Origin: Acanthaster planci
Lineage: Eukaryota > Echinodermata > Asteroidea > Valvatida > Acanthasteridae
Direction: 5' to 3'
Length of the DNA stretch: 31,663 bases
NCBI RefSeq assembly: GCF_001949145.1
Contig: NW_019091454.1
Location: forward strand, 560,446 to 592,108
Position 1 is the stretch's first letter. The number at the start of each line of letters is the position of its first letter. Below are positions 10,642-21,192 of this stretch, piece after piece. Made by a program: the position numbers and the translations under genes. The notes beneath the pieces were generated by a model, which was given only the letters and a program-made list of their open reading frames with translations, did not search any database and was not told the DNA's origin.

Positions 10642-10728
10642 CTCGTTCAATAAGGCGACCCCCAAAATGGACAGAGCGCATGTGTGAAGTACTAGAGGGG
10701 TTACTGATATTTGATGTGCTCAAGTTCA
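10642..10728 (-). repeat. Left arm of inverted repeat flanking the hAT copy
   Basis: TCAATAAGGCGACCCCCAAA, ATGGACAGAGCGCATGTGTG and CTAGAGGGGTTAC run on the plus strand here. The reverse complement appears at 14281-14362 and again at 14424-14503. By eye the match is strong over about 60 bases and weaker over a further 25. It may belong to long (sub)terminal inverted repeats of the hAT transposon between them, or be an independent copy of a dispersed repeat. Confidence 0.7.
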
Positions 10729-11889
10729 ACCACGTGCCATAGTCAGACATCAGTCAAGCAGTGTGGGGATTGTCACTTGATGCCTCCATGCAACTGCGGC
10801 AAAGGAAACTGATACCGAAGTGTGATTTTTTAAATGCCACTTACATGTACATGAACAATGTTTTGTAGTCTTGCAGAAAAAAGACCAAGTGAAATATGCC
10901 GACTTACAATGTATGAGAAATGCATGACGACTAAGAAATGCCGACTTAGAAATGAAACTTTGAATGGAAAAGTGGAAATGCATTACAGACGATCGGCGAC
11001 TGGGACTTTTCTTGAAAGGCTGAATATGACTTAGCATTATCAAACTAGAGAGTCGTCGTAATATTAAAAAAGGGAAAATGTTTCAATTATTGAAAGTTGC
11101 ATAATCACAAGTTGTGTACATATTGTCATAATTGTGTGAACCAAATACTTCAGCTACAAGTACAGTACGTCTGAATCTGAGAGTCAAACTATTACATTTA
11201 CTAAAATCTTGAAAATGCACTTTACACGTACCTTTCTGAACAGTTAATTAGGAATACGGAGTGTATTTTTTTTGTGTTACAAGTTTACGAATGACAGGAA
11301 AGAATAAATACCTATAAATGCAAATGCCTTTCCAGTGTTTACAATTTTATTTCTTAATTAACCCAACTTCCTTACAATGTTTGATAAAATTTAACCATAC
11401 CACTTGACTGTGTCGACGTGGATTTCTTTGGAGTTACTTTTTTGGCATCATGTTCATTTTGGCGATGAAATTTCACTGTTGTGTTTGTTTCTACTACATG
11501 TAAATCTGCTGTTTAGCTAAGTTGGTCCCATCTGGGGTTCTTCAAACCACAAACATGTAACTAGCAAACCAATGAAACCTGTAGTCTTTCCTGGAAGGAT
11601 AGGAAGTGCTAGACAAAATAATGGGGAATTCTGAATTTGATCTCTTTGATCTCAATTGTGGTGAAAGTATATAACTCACCAATGGCGGCAGGCTAATAAG
11701 CCTCACAACGGATTAGATGTTTTAAAAGTCAATAAACAACTCATTGCCAAGTGATATTTGGGGGTTGTGCGTCGTATATATGTATAAAAGTACAGCTTCA
11801 GCAAGCAAAATCATTTTCTCATATTCAACTGTTCGACATAGAGCAAGAACTGTGCCTAATCTCTAAAACACGAACTACTGTACCTCTGC
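10729..11889. other. No gene recognised, possible 5' part of the hAT element
   Basis: AT-rich DNA between the inverted-repeat arm and the first transposase codons. No protein resemblance on either strand. If the inverted arms delimit the transposon, this is its 5' non-coding region. Confidence 0.35.
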
Positions 11890-11891
11890 TG

Positions 11892-12793
11892 TATGGGTTC
11901 ATTTCGGTCTCGAAGTGGATGACGATGCCAAGATTATTCAGGAAAATGAGGCCACATGTAGATTTTGTAGGAAAAAAGTACCAGCAAAAGATGGCAACAC
12001 TACCAATATGATGTCGCATCTAAAAAACAAACATCCACTGGAGTACAGCATCACAATCTGGCAACGACAGTCAACATCAGGCTCAATAACGTAAGATGCA
12101 TCACAGAAGACCATCGCCGAGGCATTTGCCAAAGGGAAAAAATATCCCAAAGACAGTCCCCGATGGAGAGAACTGACAAGTGCAGTTACATGTACTAACT
12201 TCATTGGGAAAGAAATGATGCTCTTCTACATGGTGGAGAAGGAAGGATTCCAGAGGATGCTGGCAGCCTTTGATCGGCATTACGAGATACCAGGGTGGAA
12301 GTATTTTTCAAACACGGCTATCCCAGAGCTTTACAACAAGTCAGAGAGAACATGGCAACTTCACTTTGTAGCGTGGATTTTTTCTCCGCTACTACGGACA
12401 TGTGGTCCAGCAACACCATGGTGCCTTTCATGAGCCTAATGGTTCATTTCATAAATGATGACTAGGAACTCCAAAGTCGATGTCTCGAAACAGTTTTCAT
12501 CCCTGACCACCACACCGTCGAGATCCTGAATGAATCACTGAAGTCTAGTCTACGGGAATGGGACCTGCCAGTTGAAAAGCTGGCATGTACTACAACTGAC
12601 AATGGAGCGAACATTGTAAAGGTAGTAAGGGACCTTGGATGTCCATGGCTCAACTGCTTCGACCACAACCTCCATTTGGCCATCACAACCAGAAACTCCA
12701 TCAGCAACACCCCAAACACCCCAAGCTCTCGGACAGCACTGAGCATACAGTGCTTATTAGCATACGTTGGGTACAGGCAAAACCGTTATATAT
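11892..12793 (+). pseudogene. BED-finger hAT transposase (ZBED-like), N-terminal part
   Basis: hAT transposases excise and insert DNA with 8-bp target duplications; this subgroup has an N-terminal BED zinc finger. In order: HFGLEVDDDAKIIQENEATC, then the finger with Cys at 11957 and 11966 and His at 12017 and 12032 (C-x2-C...H-x4-H); the segment FIGKEMMLFYMVEKEGFQRM followed by IPELYNKSERT (about 12209-12350); a shifted frame with the ATT.MWSSNTMVPFMS block; EILNESLKSSLREWDLP; and CTTTDNGANIV...CFDHNLHLAI (about 12595-12690), the conserved D-containing core. Several stops and frameshifts separate these blocks. Coding resemblance fades just before the assembly gap at 12794. Confidence 0.85.
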
Positions 12794-12963
12794 NNNNNNN
12801 NNNNNNNNNNNNNNNNNNNNNNNNNNNNNNNNNNNNNNNNNNNNNNNNNNNNNNNNNNNNNNNNNNNNNNNNNNNNNNNNNNNNNNNNNNNNNNNNNNNN
12901 NNNNNNNNNNNNNNNNNNNNNNNNNNNNNNNNNNNNNNNNNNNNNNNNNNNNNNNNNNNNNNN
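12794..12963. other. Assembly gap (170 N) with identical flanks
   Basis: A run of 170 undetermined bases interrupts the hAT copy. The same words, CCGTTATATAT, stand immediately on both sides, so the gap may hide a TA-rich tandem repeat or be a join between overlapping contig ends. The middle of the transposase, including later catalytic-domain sequence, is missing between the two halves. Confidence 0.95.
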
Positions 12964-13157
12964 CCGTTATATATATAATTCAACAAAGTAATTGTGCATG
13001 ACGTACATAACTTGATTAAAATTAACTCTGCAATTTTACAATCAAACAAACTGCTATCGAAACTGTAATTGACTTGGAAGTACTTTTACCCAAAGATTTT
13101 TTTTTTTAAATTTAAAAACCAACAACAACAAAAATTGCAGAATTGTTGAGATCGTGG

Positions 13158-13647
13158 GGATCCCATCGAAAAACAGAATCTGCAGCACACCGAGTATCAG
13201 GTTATCCAAGAGATTGCCGATCTTGAGGCCGCCAGACCTTTGTGTTTTACTGAAGATGTCGGTGCATCACATGCTCAAACACCACAACAGAAGAAACGCC
13301 ACACACTGGGGAGCATCCTGGGCAAAGCCGCAGCCGGCCCAGCACCAGAAGAATTGGCAGCAATGCCAATTCATTATTCAGCACAATGGGAACTCCAGTG
13401 CTATTTGGCAGCTGAAGTCATCAGTGGGGACACAAGCCCATTGGTCTGGTGGCCGAAACACCAATTCACCTTTCCGCTCTTGGCAAAACTTGCCAAGAAA
13501 TACCTCTGCATCTGTGCAACCAGTTAACCATCAGAGCATGTGCTTAGTGCTGCTGGAAATGTAGTGACCCCCTCAGAGATCAGTCTTGAAGCAGAAGAAA
13601 GTGAACATGCTTGTCTTCTTAGCTCACAATTTGTGATTATCCGATAA
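13158..13647 (+). pseudogene. hAT transposase, C-terminal dimerisation domain
   Basis: A single reading frame gives NLQHTEYQVIQEIADLEA, a linker with KKRHTLGSILGKAA, then PLVWWPKHQFTFPLLAKLAK, KYLCICATS, a TAA at 13525-13527, and in the same frame PSEHVLSAAGNVVT, ending at TAA 13645-13647. This is the hAT C-terminal dimerisation signature (P..WW......P.L..LA.KYL.I.ATS.PSER.FS..G). Only one premature stop interrupts it, so this half is better preserved than the N-terminal half. The segment between 12780 and 13158 shows no transposase sequence, so an internal part is deleted or lies in the gap. Confidence 0.88.
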
Positions 13648-14235
13648 CTTCATATTGTAGCACACAACTTCGTGTTGAAAGTGTTCCACATATACTCCAA
13701 TTCTTTTGTTTGCTGGTGTCTCTCTCATGAGCCATTTTTATGTCGCAGTGTCACTGTCGCCAAATCAACCTTTCACCTACATTCAGTAACATGCATGGTC
13801 AGAATGTTTTTCTTTTCCACCTTGCTTTGGCTTGATACACATGCGTGTACATTAGTACATAAAGTTACATGTTATAAATTGTAACCTGAGATAATGGAAA
13901 ACAGTAACTGATGAGTCCAAATATTCAGAGTAAGATGGTCCTTGGGTCATTTTCTTGTTTCCTTTTCCAAAACTCATTGTGTTCATTGTTTGTACAATTA
14001 GTGTCTTTCGTGATGGTACATGTACATGTGTAGTTTAGTTGAAGTGTGAAGGATAAGAACTAATGAGAAGCTGAGAACACATTAAAATAATTCTAGTTTT
14101 TGATCGGTGTACGCATTTTGTTACTGTGTTCATAGTAGACATAAACAGGGGATTACAAGCAGGTGACAACACAGTGAAGTTTTACTCCTCCATGATTGTA
14201 TTAATAATGTTTGTACCTTCCTTATGCAATGCAAA
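13648..14235. other. No gene recognised, possible 3' part of the hAT element
   Basis: T-rich sequence between the transposase stop and the right-hand repeats. It contains TACATGTA words at about 14016. If the inverted repeats belong to the transposon, this is its 3' untranslated region. Confidence 0.35.
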
Positions 14236-14240
14236 ATATA

Positions 14241-14567
14241 CAGCACCAGCGCGCGCCCAGAATGGGGTTTTCCGCTGTTTCACTGTGAGGGCATCGATAC
14301 CGGTAGCCCCTCTAGCAAACACACATGCGCTCTGTCCATTTTGGGGGTTGCCTTATTGAGCAAAATACACGTATACAGCACCACCGCGTGCACCCGCTGC
14401 CAGAATCGTGTTGTCTGCCACTTCACTGTGAGGGCATCAATGCCAGTAGCCCCTCTAGTAACACGCATACGCTCTGTCCATTTTGGGGGTTGCCTTATTG
14501 AGCAAATGTACAGTACCAGCGTGCGCGCGCACTACCGGAATAGGGTTTTCTGCAAACTTTACCACTG
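14241..14567 (+). repeat. Tandem ~140-bp repeat, right inverted arm (2.4 copies)
   Basis: Units start at 14241, 14376 and 14511 with CAGCACCAGCG / CAGCACCACCG / CAGTACCAGCG. They continue with an alternating C/G segment (GCGCGC), CACTGTGAGGGCATC, TAGCCCCTCTAG, TCTGTCCATTTTGGGGGTTG and CCTTATTGAGC. The third copy ends after about 57 bases. The second half of each unit is the reverse complement of 10642-10728. Sub-terminal tandem repeats of this kind are common in hAT and MITE ends. Confidence 0.85.
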
Positions 14568-14779
14568 ATGTGTGTGTGGGAATGGCTTTTTTCGTAAGGT
14601 GAAATGATGTGATATGGTATGAAAATTTATTGTCCACAGGTTTCATATTGAAATTAGCTTTCCACCAGTATTAGAGTTATAAATATAGAGATAATATACA
14701 TACAGTGTAGATCATTTTTTACGTGGCACTCAAGACATGGTGGTTATTTCAGTAAGAGATTTCAGTCCTGTTTATTTTA

Positions 14780-14850
14780 TGAATGGAACATGACGTCATC
14801 ATGATAATATTGGTTATCGCGATATTTTTTCATGATATCGCGATATGAAA
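14780..14850. repeat. TATCGCGATAT palindrome pair
   Basis: TTATCGCGATAT and GATATCGCGATAT stand about 27 bases apart, each preceded by CATGAT, and each is self-complementary. In an AT-rich, CpG-poor setting the paired CGCG cores stand out. It could be a protein-binding palindrome or a trace of a small inverted-repeat element. Confidence 0.6.
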
Positions 14851-15063
14851 AGAAAGGAATATCGAACAGGTTTAGTCGTGAAACCTATAATTTTTAACAT
14901 ATTTCCGTGCATTTTGAAATTATGCAGATGTGTTTTCTTGTTATATGTACAGGTACAGATATGTCTGTTTTATGCGTGGATGCATGTTTCACAAGAAATC
15001 TTCCCAGCAACGCCCATCCCTTTTAAGAATCAAGCTGGCATTCCTCCTTGATGTCACTATTCC

Positions 15064-15432
15064 ATGAAGCGGCTACAACATCAAAGTTCTCTCCGTATCT
15101 GGTGGCCACTCTTGACTGGGGTTCAACTCATTCATACATTATGGCTCCTTACAAATCAGACACCTTCCAGCCCCTTGACACTTTTTCCCTGCAACTCTGA
15201 TGACGTCCGCTTGCCAGAAAGGTATTTAGAGGGGACGAGGGACATTAGGGGATGTGCCTCTCATCTACTCATCCCCCCTACACGGCCTCACCACCTGTAT
15301 TACGGGGACACGAATGCCGGGTGGGCTGGCTCTGAAATTAAATTTGCTAATAAAGATTGGCCTACCACCCTGGAAAGGCAACGCAGACGTCAATTCCGTG
15401 CCCATGTCATCCGGGCTGTTTTAATACACTGA
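15064..15432 (+). CDS. Unidentified open frame, 122 codons
   Basis: An uninterrupted frame of about 370 bases with an ATG at 15064, GC-richer than its flanks. It ends with an Arg-rich segment (LERQRRRQFRAH) before a TGA. A second frame across the same stretch also reads well between stops, which suggests a frameshifted remnant and not a live gene. I recognise no family. It lies in the INTS4 intron on the opposite strand. It may be the tail of a mobile element. Confidence 0.2.
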   Translation: MKRLQHQSSLRIWWPLLTGVQLIHTLWLLTNQTPSSPLTLFPCNSDDVRLPERYLEGTRDIRGCASHLLIPPTRPHHLYYGDTNAGWAGSEIKFANKDWPTTLERQRRRQFRAHVIRAVLIH

Positions 15433-15519
15433 CAGTGTAATTGTCTTTTAACTCAATTTTATTGTAAATCATGTACAATTTGGCCACAACACATGAGTTC
15501 ATCAAACAAACCAATAATT

Positions 15520-15800
15520 ATAATTATTACCGCTAATGGGTTATTAGGGAGATATTCCCATAAGAACGTGCACAAAATTTTTCCAACTTTACTGTCCCAT
15601 AATTCAATATTCCCTAATCTGATATGAACCAAACTTTGTTTGTTTTCATTTTAGGCCCTAAACTATCATCCCTCAAAATATGGACGGTAAAATTCGGCCT
15701 CCTTCTGGTAGTTTGAAAATACATTGTAGGAAGACACTGAAATATCTCCATAAAAGCCAGTATCTCCCTAATGCTGAAAAATTTACCACAAAATGTCCCC
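15520..15800. repeat. Possible MITE-like inverted repeat
   Basis: GGTTATTAGGGAGATATTCC at 15539 and, in reverse-complement sense, AATATCTCC and AGTATCTCCCTAATGCTG near 15740-15775 share TATCTCCCTAAT. The arms are short and imperfect, and no target duplication was found. Low confidence. Confidence 0.25.
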
Positions 15801-15891
15801 CAAATGACCTATTTGTAAATATAACAGTATTGACAATCATCAACTACACTTTATTAATGTACATGTACGTGTATGTGAATGTACAACTGAC

Positions 15892-16051
15892 CTGTTGATG
15901 TTAATAGAGTCAGTAGTTCTCCTGCTAGAGCTGCAACACGGAAACCTGGTGTAAGGGCAACTTGACTCAGAAGCTGAAGCAATTTCACTTTAACTGATAT
16001 GTATGTACTTGCTTGTTGTTGATACTGCTTGAGTATACTTTGTGCCACACT
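15892..16051 (-). CDS. INTS4: Integrator complex subunit 4, internal exon (HEAT repeat)
   Basis: This minus-strand exon reads SVAQSILKQYQQQASTYIS, VKVKLLQLLSQVALTPGF, RVAALAGELLTLLTST and ends after one base of the next codon at ACAG|gtcagt. It matches the human INTS4 segment that runs VVRILLEHYYKEN, SVRLKIASLLGLLSKTAGFS, then DDAINILQ. That segment immediately precedes the one encoded at 2593-2487, and the leftover base plus the two leading bases of that exon give GAG. The acceptor could instead be two bases upstream (exon start at 16053). The exons before this one (N-terminus) were not found up to base 31663. I take the alignment from memory; it is convincing mainly through order and phase. 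Confidence 0.75.
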
Positions 16052-16053
16052 CT

Positions 16054-18199
16054 CTGTTCAAAAGACAAAGGTAGATTTACATGTACACCTCATCATTAAC
16101 AAGTTTCTTAATACAAAGCAACACAGAATATCAAATCCCTCTAACAGGGAAAATGCAGTTTGATGAATAACAATACCCCTTTCCACTTTTCCTTTTTTTC
16201 TCTTGAAGCTTTACCACAATTTCTTTTTTTCAAACATCCACAGTTCAACACTTTACATAAAATACATATGGCAGGTTCTACCAAACATGACACAGTGGTT
16301 TAAGACCCAGACATTTCATAATTTCCCCCCTTGATATTATGCTTTTAGTCAGTTATATTATGTAAGTAGTATCTAATGAGACAGCATTCCCCCAAAAATT
16401 ATTTTGTTTTCTTAATAGTTTCACCGTACATGTATATTCCACTGAAGTACGCACCTTAGCTTTTTTCTTTTGAAGAAAGGTACACCTACCATACATGTAG
16501 TTGTCAAATGTCAACAAAAATATTGCTTTTCAAAACAAAATTATATCTTCAGATAGAAACCTTTGCATCATTTTGTACATGTAGCTTGTTAGACACTCTT
16601 TTGGATGATACAAATTTGCTTTCGAAAACTATTGAACAGAGTGCAGAAATTCACATTTACCTTTCACAGTAAAGTATGAAGAGTACCAAACAAGAAAAAT
16701 ACACATCAACCTGTTTGTTGATGCATTTTTACAATCGGCCATAAATGGCCAGGCCAAAAATGTCTAGTTTATTCATAAACTGGTCATGCAATTCATCATT
16801 GTGCCAACAAAAATCAACTTTCTAAGCCGTCACCACGCAGGATTTGACATTGTTTGGAATGCAATGAACAGTGCCCTCTATTGTTAAGATATGGAGAGTA
16901 TACTGCAGGCGATTCCCGCCGATGACGTTGGGCCTAGTGCTCAGTAGTGTCATCGCATTCACTTGAATGCCATCGACTTTGTTGTAATTGTGTGGACTTT
17001 GTGTGGGAAGGTTAGTCGTAAAGGTACATGTACATGTATGAGGGTTATAACATAGCATAGGTGGAATTTAAACTGAAAAGCAGTTGAAAGAAATGTAAGT
17101 GAAAGTGAAATGAAGTCCCTCGATTTCTTCCTTTCCCGTTATACTGCAATGAAATACAAATGAATAATGATCTCACTTCCAAACTGAGGTGATCATCTTT
17201 TAACAATGATCACAGAATTTTTTTCAAAACTGCGGTAGCCACGGGATGTGTGTCTGCTCTTTCCAGAATTTTAAATATCTGTCAATAGAGGGCACCGTCA
17301 CTCACGGCGATCAAGAATAATGTGCTTTTGCCAATGCATCCATTGAAAAAGTGTCTTTCTGTAGCCAAATTGAAAGCCCACGAGGACTCTAAATAAGTTC
17401 TAAAGCTTTGTTAAATTGTTTTAATTGATGTGAATGAAAATAATCTTATGGTATTCACTGATGTCTGGGTCAAAGTAGGGTTTTAAACCACTGTGAATGA
17501 GCCATTTATTATAATCAATTTGGGGTGTTCCTATTTTCTGAGGTGAACAGCATGGAATAAATGCACAACCTTTGAAAAAAGTAATTTGGAACACCAATGA
17601 CCATGCCAATCCTGCATCTTGATCAAAGATGTACCATCTCAAAAGTCAGCATTTTTGACAGACATGAACAACCAGTAAATCTTAGCCACCTAAAAATTTA
17701 AAGAAAGCAATAATTCCTATCTTAATTTCTGAACAGGTTTGTTCATGTATGTACAGTAAGTGGTGATGATAACGTTGTGAAATTGTATGACATGGATTAG
17801 TTACTGACTATTAGTTATTGCCTGATATCGCACAATACGCCTGGTCAGTGCGTTCAAGCTACATACATGTGTAAGTTTGCACCAAGACCTGTACTGACAG
17901 TGCACACAATGCAATGATTACTGCCATGTGTGCATATGATACATACAAACATTTTTAAGATTTCAAAAGTATTACAATCGGAGAAATGCTATTTTTTTAA
18001 GCAAAGTACCATACATCATTCTTACACAAAGTGGTATTTGGGATTAAACAAATACTGGACCAGTGTACAAACTGTGCAGGTAGTCCACTTAACTTAGTTT
18101 TCCTAACAGGGTCAGTACCATGGGCACGAGTTGGGAATAAAGTTGAATCTTGCTTGTGGGCGACGCCGTCCCCACTCCTCCATGTTTCACAGTCAATTG
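16054..18199. other. No gene recognised (about 2.1 kb)
   Basis: Upstream intronic or flanking DNA of INTS4 on the minus strand; the N-terminal INTS4 exon was searched for here and not seen. Points of note are an inverted pair GTGCCCTCTATTG (16871) / CAATAGAGGGCAC (17283), a second copy of the GGTTTTAAACCACTGTGAATGAG word at 17480 (first at 10018), and TACATGTA words at about 16080, 16429 and 17023. No target duplications were found around the inverted pair. Confidence 0.4.
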
Positions 18200-18202
18200 C
18201 AC

Positions 18203-18376
18203 TGACGCCTCATGTTAAGTCCAACATAAGATTTATGAGCCGTCGGACCTTTGAGATGTCAGAACTATGAGGCTGAAAATAAAAGGCACATAAATCCGAT
18301 GCCTCATTATTCCGGCGACTCGTAAGTCCGAAAATTCAGACTTTTGAGGCGTCAGACCTATGAGGCGTCGGACTTA
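18203..18376. repeat. GAGGCGTCGGAC short repeat cluster in both orientations
   Basis: The words GAGGCGTCAGACCTAT, GAGGCGTCGGACTTA, GAGCCGTCGGACCTTTGAG and, inverted, GACGCCTCATGTTAAGTCC and GATGCCTCATTATTCCGGCG pack into about 170 bases. Units of about 16 bases appear both direct and inverted, so the cluster could fold back on itself. It is CpG-rich against an AT-rich background. It ends at a TACATGTACATG word. Confidence 0.7.
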
Positions 18377-18399
18377 CATGTACATGTGCGATACACAAA

Positions 18400-19049
18400 A
18401 AGTAGAGGCAGCGACAGGATGATCTGGATTTTCCTGAGGATTATCTAAATATGGATTTATTCCATGATTTTATCTAACATAAATTTATTCTGGATTAGTG
18501 TGATTTGGAGTATTCAGTGGAATACTGAGATCTGGATTGTTCCGTGGAATATTACGAATGCATGTTGGATTAGACTGAGGAAAAATCATGATACTGCCCT
18601 TGGGATATATTTGTCTTTAGATATACTGTACATGTACATGTATTTGCCTTAGATTCTTACTATTAACTTTATTTGTGTGGCTTTTATTCTGTGAATTTTT
18701 GACTGAGTAACTGGATACGCATTCATGATACAAAATGGCCCGAAAGGAATAACATCTGCTTTGTAGGAGACACAAATGAGACAATTGCTAATACGAACAA
18801 ACTGAATATAGCCAATAGTGAAACTTATTCCAGTGTGACACAATCACTGAAAAATCAACTCATGAAATCTCAAAAGCATGCATAACTCTTTTAGACACGA
18901 GTTGAATCAGACAGACAAGATCATAACAGTGTGCGAGAAAGAGGTCTGTATGATCTACTCATCAATGTGATCGATGCACAGAACATTTAACATAAACACC
19001 AATTTGAACAAGACAATGTAAACCAAGAAATGTGAGTTGTTGTGGGAAG
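18400..19049. other. No gene recognised, possible 5' region of the gypsy element
   Basis: A stretch rich in GGATTAT/GGATT words (18420-18560), then AT-rich DNA leading to the gag-like ATG at 19050. I looked for a long terminal repeat matching anything downstream of the pol fragment and did not find one. Confidence 0.35.
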
Positions 19050-21192
19050 ATGCTGCAACCAAAGATGGTTACATTCGATGAAAAGGAGGACTGGGTGAAT
19101 TTTGAAATTCCCTTCAAGAGGATTGCACTGCAAGCCAGATGGTCCGATGAAGAGTGCCTGGAACAGCTGTACAAGTAGCTGTGTCTGCATGATGATGCAA
19201 TGAAATTTGTGGGCAGTTTGGCAAATGCATTTAGAATGACTACACTATGATGATGGTATCACTTCAGCAGTGGTTTGGAGACAGGGTTCTTTTGGAGAAA
19301 TGTGGGGCCCAGCTACACACACTGAGGCAGAACACCAAAGAATCTATGGCTGAGTTTGCTGCCAAGGTATACGTACCTATGTCATGAATGCCTATTCTGC
19401 AGCACCAAAGGAGCTAGAAGAGAAATTGGCAGTTGAACATTTCCTGCAAGGACTGCCAGATACGCAAACAGGATATGACTGCCAAATATGCAAATAGGAC
19501 ATGATGTGATGGTTAAACAACTTCTCGATTTGAAAAAAAGACAAACACATGGCTGAAAGTTTCAAGAAAGTTTCAAACAATTTTCACCGCGAAATCTGTA
19601 CTTGCCGTAAGTTCAGGCAGTGAGGAACAGGAACCAACAGCAGAAGTACACCAGATGAGTGATACATGTTAATGCCTAGTGACGGAAGAGCGCTTAAAAG
19701 TGTTTGGACATACATGTAAACTAAAGCAAACCATCACCGCCAAGGTGACTGATAAAGTCAATGCCGCTATTGCTCCTGCGCTCAAGGAAATAAAGTCAAT
19801 GTTGAATCCAAGAGACAACACCCACCAAGCCAGAGGACAACGCCGTAGCTATAATTGACAGAAAGTCACTTGCCATGGCTGCAGGAAAGCGGGCCACATT
19901 AAGCAATATTGCCCACAAGGTAAAACCAATGATCAACAGGAATGTCCACCCACAAATCTGCCGTCTGACAATCATGAGGGAAACCAGGGCCAAGCCTACC
20001 AGCCAGGGTTCAGCCGGCAACATGTCAGGAAACAATGTATTACTGATATCAGGCATGCTGGTGAACGTGGATATACATGTACATGCCCCTTTGGAAATAA
20101 TCAGAAAATAATTTCAAGCTGCTGTGGATACAGGGGCCTAAGTAACAGAAAGAATTTACCACAGTTTACCCAAAGAACTTCGTCCTGCTCTGCAGCAAAG
20201 TCCCGTTGCATTGGAAATAGCCGAGGCTGACAAAAACATGAAAGTGAGTGGTGTTGTAAATGTGTACTTGAGGATTGAGGAATATGATTTTAGCTAGACT
20301 GTATATATTGCACCGATACGGGACAAAGTATTGCTTGAATGTGATTTCATACACACTAATGACATTGGCATACACACTCATTATGGCAGTCAATTGGAAG
20401 GAGAATGGATCCCATGTGAATTACTGTAGTTGAAGGAAACATATGAATAGTATGAGTTCAGCTGAGTGAAAATGTTGTCATACCCACCCAGAGTGACTTC
20501 ACTTTGCCTTGTCGAGTCAACAGGAGGAATCATGCTGACACCACTTTTGTGTTGTTGAAACCGTGGAGTTCTCTGAGAATGTCCCTGCCAAATGTGCCAC
20601 ATCATTAGAAGACTCAATCAATGACCTAATACCCGTCCCCGTAGTAAGTTCATTGAATTTGCCAATAGAAATGAGGAAAAATACTGATGTTGGCAAAATA
20701 CAACCAGTAGACACCGGAGGAAATTGCCACGAGTGTGTTGGATGAAATCGATGTGGTGACATGGATGAGTTCCATATACAGAGTACACAAGAAGGATAGT
20801 GCTTCCAATAAAATAAGTATGTACAATGGCAAACATGAGTGTTCCATGATTAGTACAAGAGAAAACAGTGATAGAAAAACTGGAGCCGAATCTCCAAATG
20901 GATCATCAATGTTAACCCACCATTTGAAGGAACTCCACAAGCAGGCATGTCGGAATATACTGCGATCCGAACACCAGCTTAAGCCGGCCAAACTGCTGGA
21001 AATGCACAAAGAGGCGCTTGCCAAAGATTTGGGAAATCGTGTTGTGGTGAAACATAAAATTAGCACAGCAGGGGCAGCTGCTATATGCTAGCCATTGAGC
21101 AGAACTCCACAAGGATTCGAAGGAGAAGAGGAGAAATTTTTGCAGGACCAACTGAAGGCCAGCATAGTAAAACCATCATGTTCACAGTGGGC
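19050..21192 (+). pseudogene. Ty3/gypsy-type gag-protease-RT fragment, truncated
   Basis: This is a retrotransposon polyprotein in pieces. Gag begins at ATG 19050 with MVTFDEKEDWVNFEIPFKR and WSDEECLEQLY, and continues with TLRQNTKESMAEFAAKV-like sequence in shifted frames. A CCHC nucleocapsid knuckle is intact: Cys 19871, Cys 19880, His 19895, Cys 19910 (C-x2-C-x4-H-x4-C). The aspartic protease motif AVDTGA is at 20121-20138 and is followed at once by a TAA, then ERIYHSLPKEL. The N-terminus of RT is recognisable as RTPQGFEGEEEKFLQDQLKA, SIVKPSCSQWA, ending near 21192; the catalytic RT, RNase H and integrase are absent. Many stops and shifts. The order gag-PR-RT supports Ty3/gypsy, but no integrase is available to confirm it. 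No LTRs were identified. Confidence 0.8.

Larger units (their letters stand above)
2594..15891 (-). other. INTS4: Long INTS4 intron (about 13.3 kb)
   Basis: This is the interval between two phase-compatible INTS4 exons that are contiguous in the protein. It carries a piggyBac copy, DIRS-like fragments, a BED-finger hAT copy, tandem repeats and an assembly gap. No further INTS4 coding sequence is needed or seen in it. Most of its length therefore looks like mobile DNA accumulated by insertion. Confidence 0.6.

Noticed and set aside
12639-13049. Open frames running through the assembly gap
   Set aside because: They consist mainly of undetermined bases.
16869-17297. Inverted GTGCCCTCTATTG pair as a MITE
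   Set aside because: The arms agree over only about 13 bases plus AGATAT, and no target duplication is found outside them.
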